From positions 1 to 64,000 of the IMG/VR virus record IMGVR_UViG_3300042896_000052: a DNA stretch of 64,000 bases; one strand, given 5' to 3'. The notes beneath the pieces are model-generated. The model saw only the letters and a list, made by a program, of their open reading frames with translations, made no database searches and had not been told where the DNA came from. Positions within the stretch are counted from its first letter, which is position 1. Each line of letters starts with the position of its first letter. This stretch comes from a virus. The position numbers and the translations under genes were made by a program. Below, piece by piece: positions 8,978-17,238 of the stretch.

Positions 8978-9432
8978 TTACCGAGTCCATTAAGTAAGTC
9001 TGTTTTTTTCTGCGATGACTGGCTGGTGCCGTAGTAGTACCCGAGCACGAACGTGATGAACGATACCGCCGCCATACGAACGTCCTGCGCCTGCGACCAC
9101 CCGAGTAAGATACCGGAGCCAACGACTATAAGCGTAGCCAGCAAGTTCACGAAGTTCTTGGCGAACCAATCTGACTGCCCCAGCGCGATCTTCTGCATCC
9201 CACGAGCATCTGCCACATCAGCTTGGTTCAGCTTGGCATACTCGAAATCAAGTTCCCGGAGTCGCCTGCCTGCTTCCGGGTCGGCGGTCAGGGCTTGGGT
9301 AACCGCCGCAACTGTGTCTTCAACGCCGAACTTCTGAGCGATCATGGAGATAACTGCACCACCTGCAGGGCCCACAGCAGCAGTAGCCAGCGCAGGAGCG
9401 AAGCCCTTGAGGAGATTGAGTAGTGTTTCCAT
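8974..9432 (-). CDS. Holin, three-TM family
   Basis: This 152-residue inner-membrane protein is expected to permeabilise the membrane and release or activate the endolysin. It has an Ala/Gly-rich N-terminal hydrophobic segment (ALATAAVGPAGGAVISMIA), a charged helical middle (DPEAGRRLRELDFEYAKLNQ) and two C-terminal TM helices (NLLATLIVVGSGILLGW and MAAVSFITFVLGYYYG). It ends with the GTSQSSQKK tail typical of the 3TM holin family. The 4-bp overlap with the endolysin gene makes a standard lysis cassette. No spanin genes were found beside it. Confidence 0.88.
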   Translation of the reverse strand: METLLNLLKGFAPALATAAVGPAGGAVISMIAQKFGVEDTVAAVTQALTADPEAGRRLRELDFEYAKLNQADVADARGMQKIALGQSDWFAKNFVNLLATLIVVGSGILLGWSQAQDVRMAAVSFITFVLGYYYGTSQSSQKKTDLLNGLGK

Positions 9433-9433
9433 A

Positions 9434-11506
9434 CTAGCTAAACAGTAAGAAGAACGCGGCGGTCGCTATAGCAACCGCCGTAAATAACCAGCCTGCGTTA
9501 CCAGATACGTTAGTAGAGTCCACCCCTGCATACCAAGTTGCGCCCCCGGTGGCAATAGAGTTTGTCAAAGACAGATAACTCGCGCTAACTATGCCGGATG
9601 CTTTAGACAAAGTATGCGTAGCTGCCGTAACCGAACGAATGGTTAGTAATTTACCAGCGGTACCACTTGCATTCCAGTTTGCAAAGGTGGATGTTGTCCC
9701 TGCCGTAAACAAAATAGACGTAGCACTTACAGCCCCGTAAGCGTTTGTGATATCGTTGAACGTGTTTGATCCTGTAATAGTCAGCGCACCCGCGCCGCCT
9801 TGGTTTAAAGTTGGGTAGTTAGCAAACCCACCACCAGCAAAAGTTTTAGCACTTGCGCTGGTTAAACTGATAACCCCTGTACCAGTAATTGTCAAGTTTG
9901 TTGATGTTGTGGCAGTCCATGCCGCACTTGCACCAGTTAGTATAATACTTCCAGTCCCAAACGCAATCTGTCGTATGTTTACGTTATTCGTATTAAGCAG
10001 TGCGCAGGTAAGTGTGTAATTACCAGCACCGCCGTTAGTCAAATCTAATGTGCCATACGCATGACTCACCGCCCCCACAATTAAAGCCCCATTAATTGCG
10101 ACAGTTCCCCCAATTGCAAAAATCTGGAGCGTTCCCGGGGTAGTAACTCCGGCGCTAGTAATAGTTTGTGTAGTATTCCTTCCAAAAAATTTCCACGCGG
10201 TTGCTGCACCCGTTATTGTTAATCCAGCCCCAGATAACCAATTACCCGAAATTAAAAGATCAGCCGCAAGTGTTAAGGTCATTGCACCAGTTCGCGCAGA
10301 CGCATTAAACGTACCAATATTCCACGCAAGGTCAACGCGTATTGCACCTGTTACAGACCCCGCGTTGTTAAATACAGCAATGTCCTGCGCTAGTGGGAAA
10401 TTACTTATTGACGGAGTGCCTCCTGAAGATGCGGCCCATCCTGTTGCAGACCAGTTTTGGTTACCTGCAAGATTCCAATACACCGTTTTAGGAGCAGTAA
10501 ACGTAATGCCTGAATTGCCACCAGCGTCCCCTAAACTAATCTCTGATAAAGGGGCCGCACCCCCTGAAACTGTAACGTCTTGATAGTCTGCGTAGGGAGA
10601 AGATAGTGATGCACAAGTTAATGTACGAGTTATTCCAATTGTATTCGATAAGAAAAATAGCCTTTGATTATAAGTACCGCCATTTGCGGTAAAAGTACCC
10701 GTCACGGTTTGAGAAGCCGTTAACAGAACCCTCATAATAGATATAAACACCGGCCTAATAATGCTTAAATTATTAAAAGTATTTTCGCCATTCATTACTA
10801 CTTGATTAGTCGCACTAAAGCTAACATTGTTATATATTAAGCCCCCACCATCAAACTGAACATTACTAATTCCACCCCAACTAATCGTAGATGTACCCGC
10901 ATTAAATGTTAACCCTATAACGTCGGTAAAACCCCACGAGTTTGCTGTTGTTATATTAACTGTTGAACTGCCCAATATAACTGACCTAGTTAATGTTCCA
11001 AAAGATTTTAAACCTCCGGTTATATTAAAATTACCGGTATTAAAAGTACCAGTACTTATAGACGCATAATTGCTATTGCTAAGAGTAAGTGCACTACCGA
11101 GTGTCCACTCACCGCCCACGCCGTTAAGATGAAACCCACCGGGTATAGAAACGCCATTTGTTGTAATGATGTTCCCGGTGCTTATTGAAGCAAACGTAAT
11201 ATTGCCAGTGTAGGTCCATGTAACACCAGTAGCCGCGAGTGTAAAACTACCGTATACCGACCAAGATCCCAAGTCGGATATTGTTACGTTGCCCGCTGCC
11301 GGGCCCGCCACTGTTACTGAGCTACAAACTGCGCCATTGACCATTGTCACCGTGTAACCCGTTGCATTTGATAATGTATTAAATGTTACGGTATCAGCAG
11401 AAGTTGGTACTGACGCCCCGCCAGAACCGCCAGATATTGCAGACCAATTTGTTGTTGTGGTTGTGTTCCAAGTACCCGTACCTCCGACCCAATAACGATC
11501 TGCCAT
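9434..11506 (-). CDS. Adhesin-like repetitive beta protein, probable tail fibre or spike
   Basis: This 690-residue protein is almost entirely Thr/Ser/Gly/Asn/Ala with short beta-strand repeats (for example VTISDLGSWSVYGSFTL, ITGSNTFNDI). This is the composition of beta-solenoid adhesins and autotransporter passengers. It begins MADRYWVGGTGTWNTTT and ends in a hydrophobic stretch, AIATAAFFLLFS. Flanking fibre-like genes and a position just upstream of the lysis genes suggest a receptor-binding appendage. Its base composition is more AT-rich than neighbours (long runs of poly-A/T near 10.6-11.1 kb), which hints at separate origin. No enzymatic domain was recognised. Confidence 0.75.
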   Translation of the reverse strand: MADRYWVGGTGTWNTTTTTNWSAISGGSGGASVPTSADTVTFNTLSNATGYTVTMVNGAVCSSVTVAGPAAGNVTISDLGSWSVYGSFTLAATGVTWTYTGNITFASISTGNIITTNGVSIPGGFHLNGVGGEWTLGSALTLSNSNYASISTGTFNTGNFNITGGLKSFGTLTRSVILGSSTVNITTANSWGFTDVIGLTFNAGTSTISWGGISNVQFDGGGLIYNNVSFSATNQVVMNGENTFNNLSIIRPVFISIMRVLLTASQTVTGTFTANGGTYNQRLFFLSNTIGITRTLTCASLSSPYADYQDVTVSGGAAPLSEISLGDAGGNSGITFTAPKTVYWNLAGNQNWSATGWAASSGGTPSISNFPLAQDIAVFNNAGSVTGAIRVDLAWNIGTFNASARTGAMTLTLAADLLISGNWLSGAGLTITGAATAWKFFGRNTTQTITSAGVTTPGTLQIFAIGGTVAINGALIVGAVSHAYGTLDLTNGGAGNYTLTCALLNTNNVNIRQIAFGTGSIILTGASAAWTATTSTNLTITGTGVISLTSASAKTFAGGGFANYPTLNQGGAGALTITGSNTFNDITNAYGAVSATSILFTAGTTSTFANWNASGTAGKLLTIRSVTAATHTLSKASGIVSASYLSLTNSIATGGATWYAGVDSTNVSGNAGWLFTAVAIATAAFFLLFS

Positions 11507-11719
11507 TTAGACCACCCTTGCGTACTGAACGCCGTCGATCTCAATAAAGTCTACTGGAGCCGCTTCGACCGGAGGAGCAGTTACTACGGCAATCCAGCCA
11601 TCAACCCGTGCATCTTTCATCAACTGAAGCTCGGCATCAGTAAAAGTATGGTCGTCTGGCAGGTGCAGAGCATCACGAAACAGGCCGTGAGGTGTATTAA
11701 ATTCAAAGTCGATTTTCAT
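11507..11719 (-). CDS. Small unknown protein beside fibre genes
   Basis: This 70-residue acidic protein (MKIDFEFNTPHGLFRDALHLPDDHTFTDAELQLMKD...) ends ...FIEIDGVQYARVV. It abuts the adhesin-like gene with no gap and follows the fibre gene at 11729. The pattern DDHTFTDAELQLMKDARVDGW suggests a compact helical segment followed by a beta strand. Such small proteins near fibres may be fibre chaperones or attachment proteins, but nothing in the sequence proves this. Confidence 0.6.
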   Translation of the reverse strand: MKIDFEFNTPHGLFRDALHLPDDHTFTDAELQLMKDARVDGWIAVVTAPPVEAAPVDFIEIDGVQYARVV

Positions 11720-11728
11720 ATCGGTTCC

Positions 11729-12583
11729 CTATGCTTCTTGTGCTACCGCGACTGCATCCCAACGGGTATCAGCCAAATTATAAATACATCCAATGTACAT
11801 AGTCTTACTGACGACCGTAGTAGTTGGCAACGTAGCGCCCATAGCCCTAAATGACTTTGCTGTGCCGGTAGTCCAAGTCAATGCTCGCGCAGTGCCGTTA
11901 TCTTGAAACCTAAAAACAGTCTTTTGGCCATCCGTGGGGGTACCCGCGTCCGCACTAATCGTGAGCGCGTTAGCGAGTGCGGTGAACTCTTGAGTGTCGT
12001 AGCTGTCGCTATTCCAAGCCCAAGGAGAGGCTATAGATGCCGCACTATTTACCCGCTGCGTAATGCGTTTATTTGTCAGCGTTTCAGCGCCAGCATAGGT
12101 CGTAATGGCGGCTGCTGCTAAGGATGCTGCACCCGTGCCGCCAGAAGTTACGGGGAGGGCACTACCAAGCGTTAACGAGGACAAGCGGGTGATAGCGTCT
12201 ACAACATTTGTTCCATCACAGTACAGAGCCGTGACCGCGCCAGAATTGGGAATGGTGATCCCTGTACCCGCAAGTGTCTTGAATGTCTGCGTGAAGGCTG
12301 TGTTGTTCTGGACGAAGTACAGTTTAGATTTGGCAGGGCAGATGACGTTACGCGCAGCACCGGGCGTGCCACCAAGAGTAATGAACATACTCCGCGCTTC
12401 GTCAGTTGCACCGCTGTTGCTGGTCAACGTGTAATCGGCTGCGATCATTGTTATAGCTGCAGTACCAGCAATGGAGGTATCAACGAGGGTCGTGATACCG
12501 TTGTTTACTGTATCCCCCCATGTTCCATCGTCCGTACCAGTTACGGGTAGCGTGAATCGCAGACTGTTGGTATATGAAGCCAT
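11729..12583 (-). CDS. Tail fibre-like protein
   Basis: This 284-residue protein begins MASYTNSLRFTLPVTGTDDGTWGDTVN, a start common among phage tail-fibre proteins that attach through an N-terminal domain. It contains LPVTSGGTGAASLAAA followed by ETLTNKR, typical fibre-repeat linkers. The C-terminal half is beta-rich (FRFQDNGTARALTWTTGTAKSF... YNLADTRWDAVAVAQEA), resembling a fibre tip. It lies in a run of four appendage genes. The receptor is unknown. Confidence 0.8.
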   Translation of the reverse strand: MASYTNSLRFTLPVTGTDDGTWGDTVNNGITTLVDTSIAGTAAITMIAADYTLTSNSGATDEARSMFITLGGTPGAARNVICPAKSKLYFVQNNTAFTQTFKTLAGTGITIPNSGAVTALYCDGTNVVDAITRLSSLTLGSALPVTSGGTGAASLAAAAITTYAGAETLTNKRITQRVNSAASIASPWAWNSDSYDTQEFTALANALTISADAGTPTDGQKTVFRFQDNGTARALTWTTGTAKSFRAMGATLPTTTVVSKTMYIGCIYNLADTRWDAVAVAQEA

Positions 12584-12592
12584 CGAAATTCC

Positions 12593-13285
12593 TTATGTGG
12601 CAATAGTCTGCCAGTTTGACGCCGCAGCGGTGTTTACATTTTGCCAGTTTGTGGGCTGACTGTCATTAATTACTTCCCAGCGTAGCCTGATTGTTTCTGC
12701 ATCTACTATGACCAGTGACTCCACACGAGTTTCGTGGTAGTCCGTTAGAGCTCCAAGGCTTACGGCTAGGGTGGCGTTCTCAATAAGGGACTGAACAAAC
12801 GTAGCGGCTACTTCGTCGAGCGCAGTTATTGCAAGGGTTTCATCTACTTGAAGTCCGGTATACCCAGTAACTGCCGTTTCGTCAGTCGTCGCTGCAGTGG
12901 TTTCATCAACTGTTCTGGCAAAGGTAGCGGCTACGCTCTCGGAGTCAGCAGGTGCCACGGTTTCATCAACTGTTCTGGCAAAGGTAGCGGCTACGCTCTC
13001 GGAGTCAGCAGTCGCCACAGTTTCGTCAACTACTTTTGCAAAGGTGGCCACTACAGTCATACCCGCATCAATCGCGGTAGTCTCAGCAAGCGCTAGGTTG
13101 AAATTAGCCGTGCCGTTACATACTGAAAACAGGACTGCATCTTCTAGTACCGCTACTTCACCGTAAGCGGTCGCTGCAACCTCGATGGAGGAGACGAGGT
13201 TGGTATCGGAAACAGTAACTCCGTAGGTGGCAATGCCGCCCCACTTGTCAGTGCCCCATGTACCAACCCCCCATCCTTGTGCCAT
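12593..13285 (-). CDS. Repeat-containing structural protein with WG-rich start
   Basis: This 230-residue protein starts MAQGWGVGTWGTDKWGG, echoing the WG motif of the tail-hub protein. Its middle is a 20-residue tandem repeat (ATFARTVDETVA.ADSESVA) encoded by near-identical 60-bp units at about 12900-13040. It ends in a beta-rich segment with SLVIVDAETIRLRWEVIND. Acidic Thr/Val repeats of this kind act as stalks or spacers in appendage proteins. It belongs to the fibre gene run. Function is inferred from context. Confidence 0.65.
   Translation of the reverse strand: MAQGWGVGTWGTDKWGGIATYGVTVSDTNLVSSIEVAATAYGEVAVLEDAVLFSVCNGTANFNLALAETTAIDAGMTVVATFAKVVDETVATADSESVAATFARTVDETVAPADSESVAATFARTVDETTAATTDETAVTGYTGLQVDETLAITALDEVAATFVQSLIENATLAVSLGALTDYHETRVESLVIVDAETIRLRWEVINDSQPTNWQNVNTAAASNWQTIAT
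12899..13018. repeat. 60-bp coding tandem repeat
   Basis: Two almost identical 60-bp units (starting near 12899 and 12959, sharing the string TTCTGGCAAAGGTAGCGGCT) are followed by a diverged third unit. Period 60 keeps the frame (20 residues), so copy number can change without a frameshift. Confidence 0.85.
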
Positions 13286-13286
13286 A

Positions 13287-13850
13287 TTAGGTCAATGTAG
13301 CTGTGTAAGTCACTGCGATGGTGTCACCGCTAACCACGGCCTTAGAACTAGAGAAGTCCCCGGCAGAGAACAACACGCCTGCGGTGTCGTCTTTAGTGGC
13401 GGACCCACCGATGTTGATGAAGCATCCGGCCACAGTTCCAGTGCTGGTAATAGCGAAACTTACGGCTGATGAAGTTGACTTAATGCCAGAAGCTGCGGCG
13501 CTGAACGACGGTGTGGGGCGATTGCCTGTGTAGGTTGGGGCGTTAGCCAGCCCAACTTCTAGCCATGAGCCGTGAGAAGCCTGTGTGTCCGTAATAATCG
13601 CAGTTCCCGTACCCTTGAGGCCCATGACAACCGCCCCGGCAGCCGAGTTGCCGAGGATAGAGTCCAGCGTAGCATCGCGGCCCACGGTGGTCACGATATT
13701 CTTGATGCCGGCATCCCACTTTACATTGCCTTGGGCATCGTAACAAACAGCGTGATACACGCCATTGATGCTCAGGGAGTCTGCAGGGGCCGTGTTGTAT
13801 TTGCACGACGCTTCTGTAGCGTCTGCCGCAGTAATTTTGTCAATAGTCAT
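13287..13850 (-). CDS. Predicted virion/appendage protein
   Basis: This 187-residue protein is rich in Ala, Ser, Thr and Gly with alternating beta segments (GVYHAVCYDAQGNVKWDAGIKN, ISSTGTVAGCFINIGG-like). It resembles the small beta-sandwich proteins found beside phage neck and fibre genes. It lies 1 bp upstream of the WG repeat protein and follows the gene at 13860 by 9 bp. No membrane segments or catalytic residues are seen. Structural role inferred from composition and position. Confidence 0.65.
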   Translation of the reverse strand: MTIDKITAADATEASCKYNTAPADSLSINGVYHAVCYDAQGNVKWDAGIKNIVTTVGRDATLDSILGNSAAGAVVMGLKGTGTAIITDTQASHGSWLEVGLANAPTYTGNRPTPSFSAAASGIKSTSSAVSFAITSTGTVAGCFINIGGSATKDDTAGVLFSAGDFSSSKAVVSGDTIAVTYTATLT

Positions 13851-13859
13851 AAGAGCTCC

Positions 13860-14273
13860 TTACGGTAAACGAATAAGTGCAGATGTAGCGGTATTGGCTG
13901 GCATTGCAACAGTGAAGATAGTTGAAGCCGTTTTATCGGTCCCGAAGTTTAAAACCGCAACCGCCTTGTTACCTTTGCTGGCATTATAAATGAGCGCTCC
14001 ACGCGCCGTAAAGCCCGCCGGGTCCCATACTACATTTGCAAAGTCCACGTAGGCCGTGCTGCCGGAGACGTTAACCGTAACCCCAGTAAGCGTTTGCCCG
14101 GTGGCGGTGTACCCCGTGCCGTCAGTCTCTCCCGAATCTGTGTACTCGGTGGTAGCGGCAGTTAAGTCAGCACTGGCTACATACAGTGCCATATTGAACG
14201 TATCTGTAGAAAAGTCGTGTACCCCCAGCAGTAGCTGCTGTTTGAACGATGTGGTTAGGGTCTGGGTAATCAT
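13860..14273 (-). CDS. Conserved small virion protein
   Basis: This 137-residue protein starts MITQTLTTSFKQQLLLGVHDFSTDTFNMALY and continues as a beta-rich Thr/Ala protein ending TATSALIRLP. The opening (a short helix followed by FNMALYVASADL) matches a recurrent style of phage small structural protein in which a beta-sandwich follows an N-terminal helix. It overlaps the adaptor gene upstream by 4 bp. Probable neck or fibre-associated component; exact role unknown. Confidence 0.65.
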   Translation of the reverse strand: MITQTLTTSFKQQLLLGVHDFSTDTFNMALYVASADLTAATTEYTDSGETDGTGYTATGQTLTGVTVNVSGSTAYVDFANVVWDPAGFTARGALIYNASKGNKAVAVLNFGTDKTASTIFTVAMPANTATSALIRLP

Positions 14274-14941
14274 TGTACAGCCGTTCTAACTTGCCCATCG
14301 CGGTACGCATCCATGCGTTGTTTACCGTCACCCAAGTTCTTGAGGAGCGCAATCGACTGCAGATACATGTCCTGATATAGCTTAACCATATCGGGCTCAC
14401 CTTTCAGGAACCGAATCGCCTCAACCATTGTGCCGTTCAGGAGCGCAGAGTCGAAGTTATCACCCAACCATGTCTCGCCCGCAGTGACGATCGACTCTGG
14501 GTAGTAGTAATAATGCAGCTCAACCACGTAGTCGAGATTTGGCGTCGGACCTAAAATAAACGACAACTCGTTGGTCACTGTAGGCGGTAGTGTGTTGGTC
14601 GTAGTCGGGCCAAAGATAGCGTAATACTTCGGAAGTCCAGTATCCGTCGGGGATGGGTAGGCTTCACGTATAAAGTTTACGTCCTTGTTAAGCAGATACG
14701 AGTACTCTCCGGTAGCGGGGTTAACGACTGCAATGGAGTACGGGGAGAGAAAATCCCCCGGGCAGGACAGGTACTTCATATTGCTGGAAACCTGCCCTGT
14801 GGTGTTCTTCCGGAGGTTGGCAATCTGCACCGTGTTGTAGATGCGCTGCTCTGCCTGCTTCGTAAAGGTAGCAAAATCTACATCCGTAAACGAGTTTTCG
14901 CAGTAGTCGCTTACCGCAACGCGCAACTCCGCGTAGTTCAT
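14270..14941 (-). CDS. Head-tail adaptor/neck protein candidate
   Basis: This 223-residue mixed alpha/beta protein begins MNYAELRVAVSDYCENSFTDVDFATFTKQAEQRIY. This is the N-terminal helix arrangement of phage adaptor and neck proteins that dock below the portal. A middle segment (NELSFILGPTPNLDYVVELHYYYYPES) supplies beta strands, and the C-terminus is helical (MVEAIRFLKGEPDMVKLYQDMY). It overlaps the neighbours on both sides by 4 bp. Position downstream of capsid genes and the size support an adaptor role. Assignment is by pattern, not by a diagnostic motif. Confidence 0.6.
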   Translation of the reverse strand: MNYAELRVAVSDYCENSFTDVDFATFTKQAEQRIYNTVQIANLRKNTTGQVSSNMKYLSCPGDFLSPYSIAVVNPATGEYSYLLNKDVNFIREAYPSPTDTGLPKYYAIFGPTTTNTLPPTVTNELSFILGPTPNLDYVVELHYYYYPESIVTAGETWLGDNFDSALLNGTMVEAIRFLKGEPDMVKLYQDMYLQSIALLKNLGDGKQRMDAYRDGQVRTAVQ

Positions 14942-15204
14942 GCCATTGGACCTCTAGCCATCAAACCTTTGGTAGCGCAACCGGTGCCGCGAACTTTAAT
15001 GCCCGAGGTTTTAGTTGGCTCGTTGCCGGCCGACTTGCTGATTGCCCCTACGCTTACATCGTAAGTGTCCAGTTTGCTGCGGTTAGCGCCCTTACCGGGG
15101 TTTGATTCCACAGTAACTGCCTTACCTGCCATCGTATGTGGCTTGGCGTACAGACTCGCAGGTCCGACTTCCTTGCCCATCTTTTTCATACTTTGTGTTG
15201 CCAT
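14938..15204 (-). CDS. Small basic Lys/Gly/Ala-rich protein
   Basis: This 88-residue basic protein (MATQSMKKMGKEVGPASLYAKP...) ends in KVRGTGCATKGLMARGPMA. It is one of six tiny basic proteins in this neck region. The C-terminal RGTG.ATKG...RGPMA element looks conserved-motif-like, while the rest is low complexity. No membrane segment or enzymatic motif. It could be a virion-associated basic peptide, but the function is unknown. Confidence 0.65.
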   Translation of the reverse strand: MATQSMKKMGKEVGPASLYAKPHTMAGKAVTVESNPGKGANRSKLDTYDVSVGAISKSAGNEPTKTSGIKVRGTGCATKGLMARGPMA

Positions 15205-15206
15205 GA

Positions 15207-15395
15207 TTAGCCTCGTTTCTGATTGGCTAGCTTAGCCAAATTGCGACCCAACTTCAACATCTCTGCATCAGTTTTGCCACCCTTGCTGCCTTTGCCACCG
15301 TGCTGGATAGCCTGATTTGGACCATCGCTGGCTAAAACTTTACCGTCCGTCTTGCCTTTTTGTGCAATTCCGTCTGCTGATCGTGTGTATGCCAT
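15207..15395 (-). CDS. Small basic Lys/Gly-rich protein
   Basis: This 62-residue basic protein is dominated by Lys, Gly, Asp and Ala (KTDGKVLASDGPNQAIQHGG followed by KGSKGGK) with a short C-terminal helix (EMLKLGRNLAKLANQKRG). It is the second of the tiny KGG-type genes, 2 bp from the next. Probably disordered. Function unknown. Confidence 0.6.
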   Translation of the reverse strand: MAYTRSADGIAQKGKTDGKVLASDGPNQAIQHGGKGSKGGKTDAEMLKLGRNLAKLANQKRG

Positions 15396-15405
15396 GATTG
15401 GCTCC

Positions 15406-15792
15406 TTAGATAATAACTGTTACTGTACCAAGTTCCGCCAATGAAACCAAGTAGTTTGGCGTCAAAACGGCATCAAATTGGCTAGCCCCACCTACCGGGT
15501 TCCAGCCCCACTGAATTTCTCGACTACCTAGACCCAGCGTACCGGTTGTTGTAGCCCCAGATTGAATGTACGTCATATCCCTACGGGGCTCACGCACGGC
15601 CTGCGGGTCTTCAACTGGCCACATACCCAATTGTAGTTGGGGTTGGTCTGGGTCCCAACACTGCGGGCACACCAGCAGGTTGTACACCTTGGTCTTCTTG
15701 ACTTCCTTCTTTAGCTGCGTCAGCTTAAAGCGCTGCCCGCATCGGTCGCATTCTGCAATCGAGTTCTTACCAGAAGCAAACCTATTACCCAT
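15406..15792 (-). CDS. Zinc-ribbon phage structural/assembly protein
   Basis: This 128-residue protein carries a treble-clef-like zinc ribbon at residues 15-42: ECDRCGQRFK then VCPQCW (CxxC...CxxC). A beta-rich C-terminal half follows (GATTTGTLGLGSREIQWGWNP...). The ribbon suggests protein or nucleic-acid contact. It lies between the two adaptor-like genes, 3 bp from the one upstream. Probably part of neck assembly; no counterpart is named with confidence. Confidence 0.65.
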   Translation of the reverse strand: MGNRFASGKNSIAECDRCGQRFKLTQLKKEVKKTKVYNLLVCPQCWDPDQPQLQLGMWPVEDPQAVREPRRDMTYIQSGATTTGTLGLGSREIQWGWNPVGGASQFDAVLTPNYLVSLAELGTVTVII

Positions 15793-15795
15793 GTG

Positions 15796-16500
15796 TTACC
15801 CGATGAAAGATTGGCGCGGCACAAAGCGAACAGCGGCCTTTTCACGATCTTCGCCCGCAGCTAAGTCAAACTGCTCCATGTACGCCTCTTTAAGCATGGG
15901 AACACGCGGCATAAGCTCAGGAACCTTCATTGCAATGTAGTACGCCAGCCCGGCAGTGAGCGCTGGCAAGAAGCGGAAATTCACGTCTGCAGTCTGAGAA
16001 CCGGAGCCGGCATCGTCAATACGGCGCAAGCGCCAGTAGCGCAAGATGTAATACGGACTACCTACCGTACCCTGATCTGGCACGGGCCATACAGTTACCT
16101 TGGGGGCATCGCGCAAGCGCTCAATCCAAATCTGGATCGGCCGGGCTTGGGAAAGCTTGTTGGGGATAGTCGCGTACGTAGAAACACTGATACGCGTAAT
16201 GGTCAAATCCGCTTGGGTAGATGCGCTACCCGCCCCTGTGCGAATCACCTGCTCCAAAAGGTCAATGGTATCGGCGGGAAGCTCATACGAGGCTACGCCC
16301 TGTACGAGGTTGATGTAACCTTCTTCCATCGTCCACATGTTGATGCCGCGATTCTGCCACTCGATAGTCATCAAGTTCATAGACCGACGGGCTGTACGCA
16401 GGTCATAGCCAGAACGCATTTCGCGGCCGGCACGCTCCCATGCTTCCTCCGCGATCTCAGCGAAATCGAGGTTAAAATCCGTTGTGCCAGAGACTGCCAT
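15796..16500 (-). CDS. Head completion/tail adaptor protein (P22 gp4-like role)
   Basis: This 234-residue protein is helical at its start (DFAEIAEEAWERAGREMRSGYDLRTARRSMNLMTIEWQ), followed by a beta segment (VQGVASYELPADTIDLLE) and a C-terminal helical pair. This layout and the phrase AEEAWERAG are typical of short-tailed-phage head-completion proteins that seal the portal (gp4-like). It is encoded in the neck region. It precedes the zinc-ribbon and second adaptor genes. Role inferred from family resemblance and gene order. Confidence 0.65.
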   Translation of the reverse strand: MAVSGTTDFNLDFAEIAEEAWERAGREMRSGYDLRTARRSMNLMTIEWQNRGINMWTMEEGYINLVQGVASYELPADTIDLLEQVIRTGAGSASTQADLTITRISVSTYATIPNKLSQARPIQIWIERLRDAPKVTVWPVPDQGTVGSPYYILRYWRLRRIDDAGSGSQTADVNFRFLPALTAGLAYYIAMKVPELMPRVPMLKEAYMEQFDLAAGEDREKAAVRFVPRQSFIG

Positions 16501-16502
16501 GA

Positions 16503-16670
16503 TTAGTCCTTACAAGCGCAAGGCTTGGCTTTTTTAACTTTGCTTACTGCGCTAACCTTACCACCTTCCGCGTATTCAGTCACGGAATTGGGATTGTCCT
16601 TGCGGGTAATCTTCTTACCTTTGGGCATCTTAGCGGGAGCTATTGCCCCCATTCCGCGACTGGGCCTCAT
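16503..16670 (-). CDS. Tiny basic protein of the KGG cluster
   Basis: This 55-residue basic protein starts at the ATG at 16670 (ATGA overlap with the upstream gene; a longer in-frame start would lie inside that gene). Sequence runs MRPSRGMGAIAPAKMPKGKK with TEYAEGGKVSAVSKVKKAKP and ends CACKD. Lys/Gly-rich and probably disordered, with a Cys pair at the end. Function unknown. Confidence 0.6.
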   Translation of the reverse strand: MRPSRGMGAIAPAKMPKGKKITRKDNPNSVTEYAEGGKVSAVSKVKKAKPCACKD

Positions 16671-16879
16671 ACCATTTTTCCACGGGTCTTGCCGCGCTGA
16701 GCACAACCGTCAATCTTGCCGCCTTTGGCAAACTTCTTCGTGGGTTCATCCACGGGCACGTCGCCGGGATAGACTACTGGCTTACTTTTAGCCGGGGCTT
16801 TAGCCTTAGCTTTTGGGGCCGATGCGGGAGATGTTGGCTCATCCACTGGGGTTGAGTCTGGGTATGGGTATTTAGCCAT
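16667..16879 (-). CDS. Tiny basic Pro/Lys-rich protein of the KGG cluster
   Basis: This 70-residue protein has a Pro/Ala/Lys-rich linker (SPASAPKAKAKAPAKSKP) and a C-terminal FAKGGKIDGCAQRGKTRGK element. The ATG at 16879 is favoured over a GTG six bases earlier because AAGGTGGG stands upstream of it and it abuts the preceding stop. The duplicated phrase VDEPT occurs twice. The KGGKIDG(C/A)A.RGKTRGK ending looks like a genuine motif. Function unknown. Confidence 0.6.
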   Translation of the reverse strand: MAKYPYPDSTPVDEPTSPASAPKAKAKAPAKSKPVVYPGDVPVDEPTKKFAKGGKIDGCAQRGKTRGKMV

Positions 16880-17238
16880 TAGCACTTCCCACCTTTCTGC
16901 ATGGTAACCTGTTTGCCTTTGGTCTTACCCTTGGACTCGATACCGCCACCTTTGGCCATACCACCGGCTTTGAGGCCGGCATGTGCTTTGGAAGCAGGTT
17001 TAGCTGCGTGCTTGGCCAGAGCGTCAGGCTTAGCGCCTTTCTTCTTTGCCATCATCGCCATAAAACCGGGGTTTGTTTTCGTCGCCATCGTATCACCACC
17101 TTTTTCAAATTTGCGGCCCTTGTCGGCCTTGTTAAAGTCTTTGCCCACGGACTGTGGGACGCCTGCTTTCTTGGCAAACGCCGGGCTGTGCGCCACTGCC
17201 GCCATGAAATTCCGTTGAGCTTTTGAGGAACTCGGCAT
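16879..17238 (-). CDS. Two-part basic KGG protein with possible internal start
   Basis: This 119-residue basic protein has an N-terminal half (MPSSSKAQRNFMAAVAHSPA followed by FAKKAGVPQSVGKDF) reminiscent of small DUF3008-like phage proteins. A second half (KTNPGFMAMMAKKKGAKPD...) ends GGGIESKGKTKGKQVTMQKG GKC. An in-frame ATG at codon 51 is preceded by AGGTGG at 7-bp spacing, so a shorter product of 69 residues may also be made. No membrane or catalytic motif. Function unknown. Confidence 0.6.
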   Translation of the reverse strand: MPSSSKAQRNFMAAVAHSPAFAKKAGVPQSVGKDFNKADKGRKFEKGGDTMATKTNPGFMAMMAKKKGAKPDALAKHAAKPASKAHAGLKAGGMAKGGGIESKGKTKGKQVTMQKGGKC

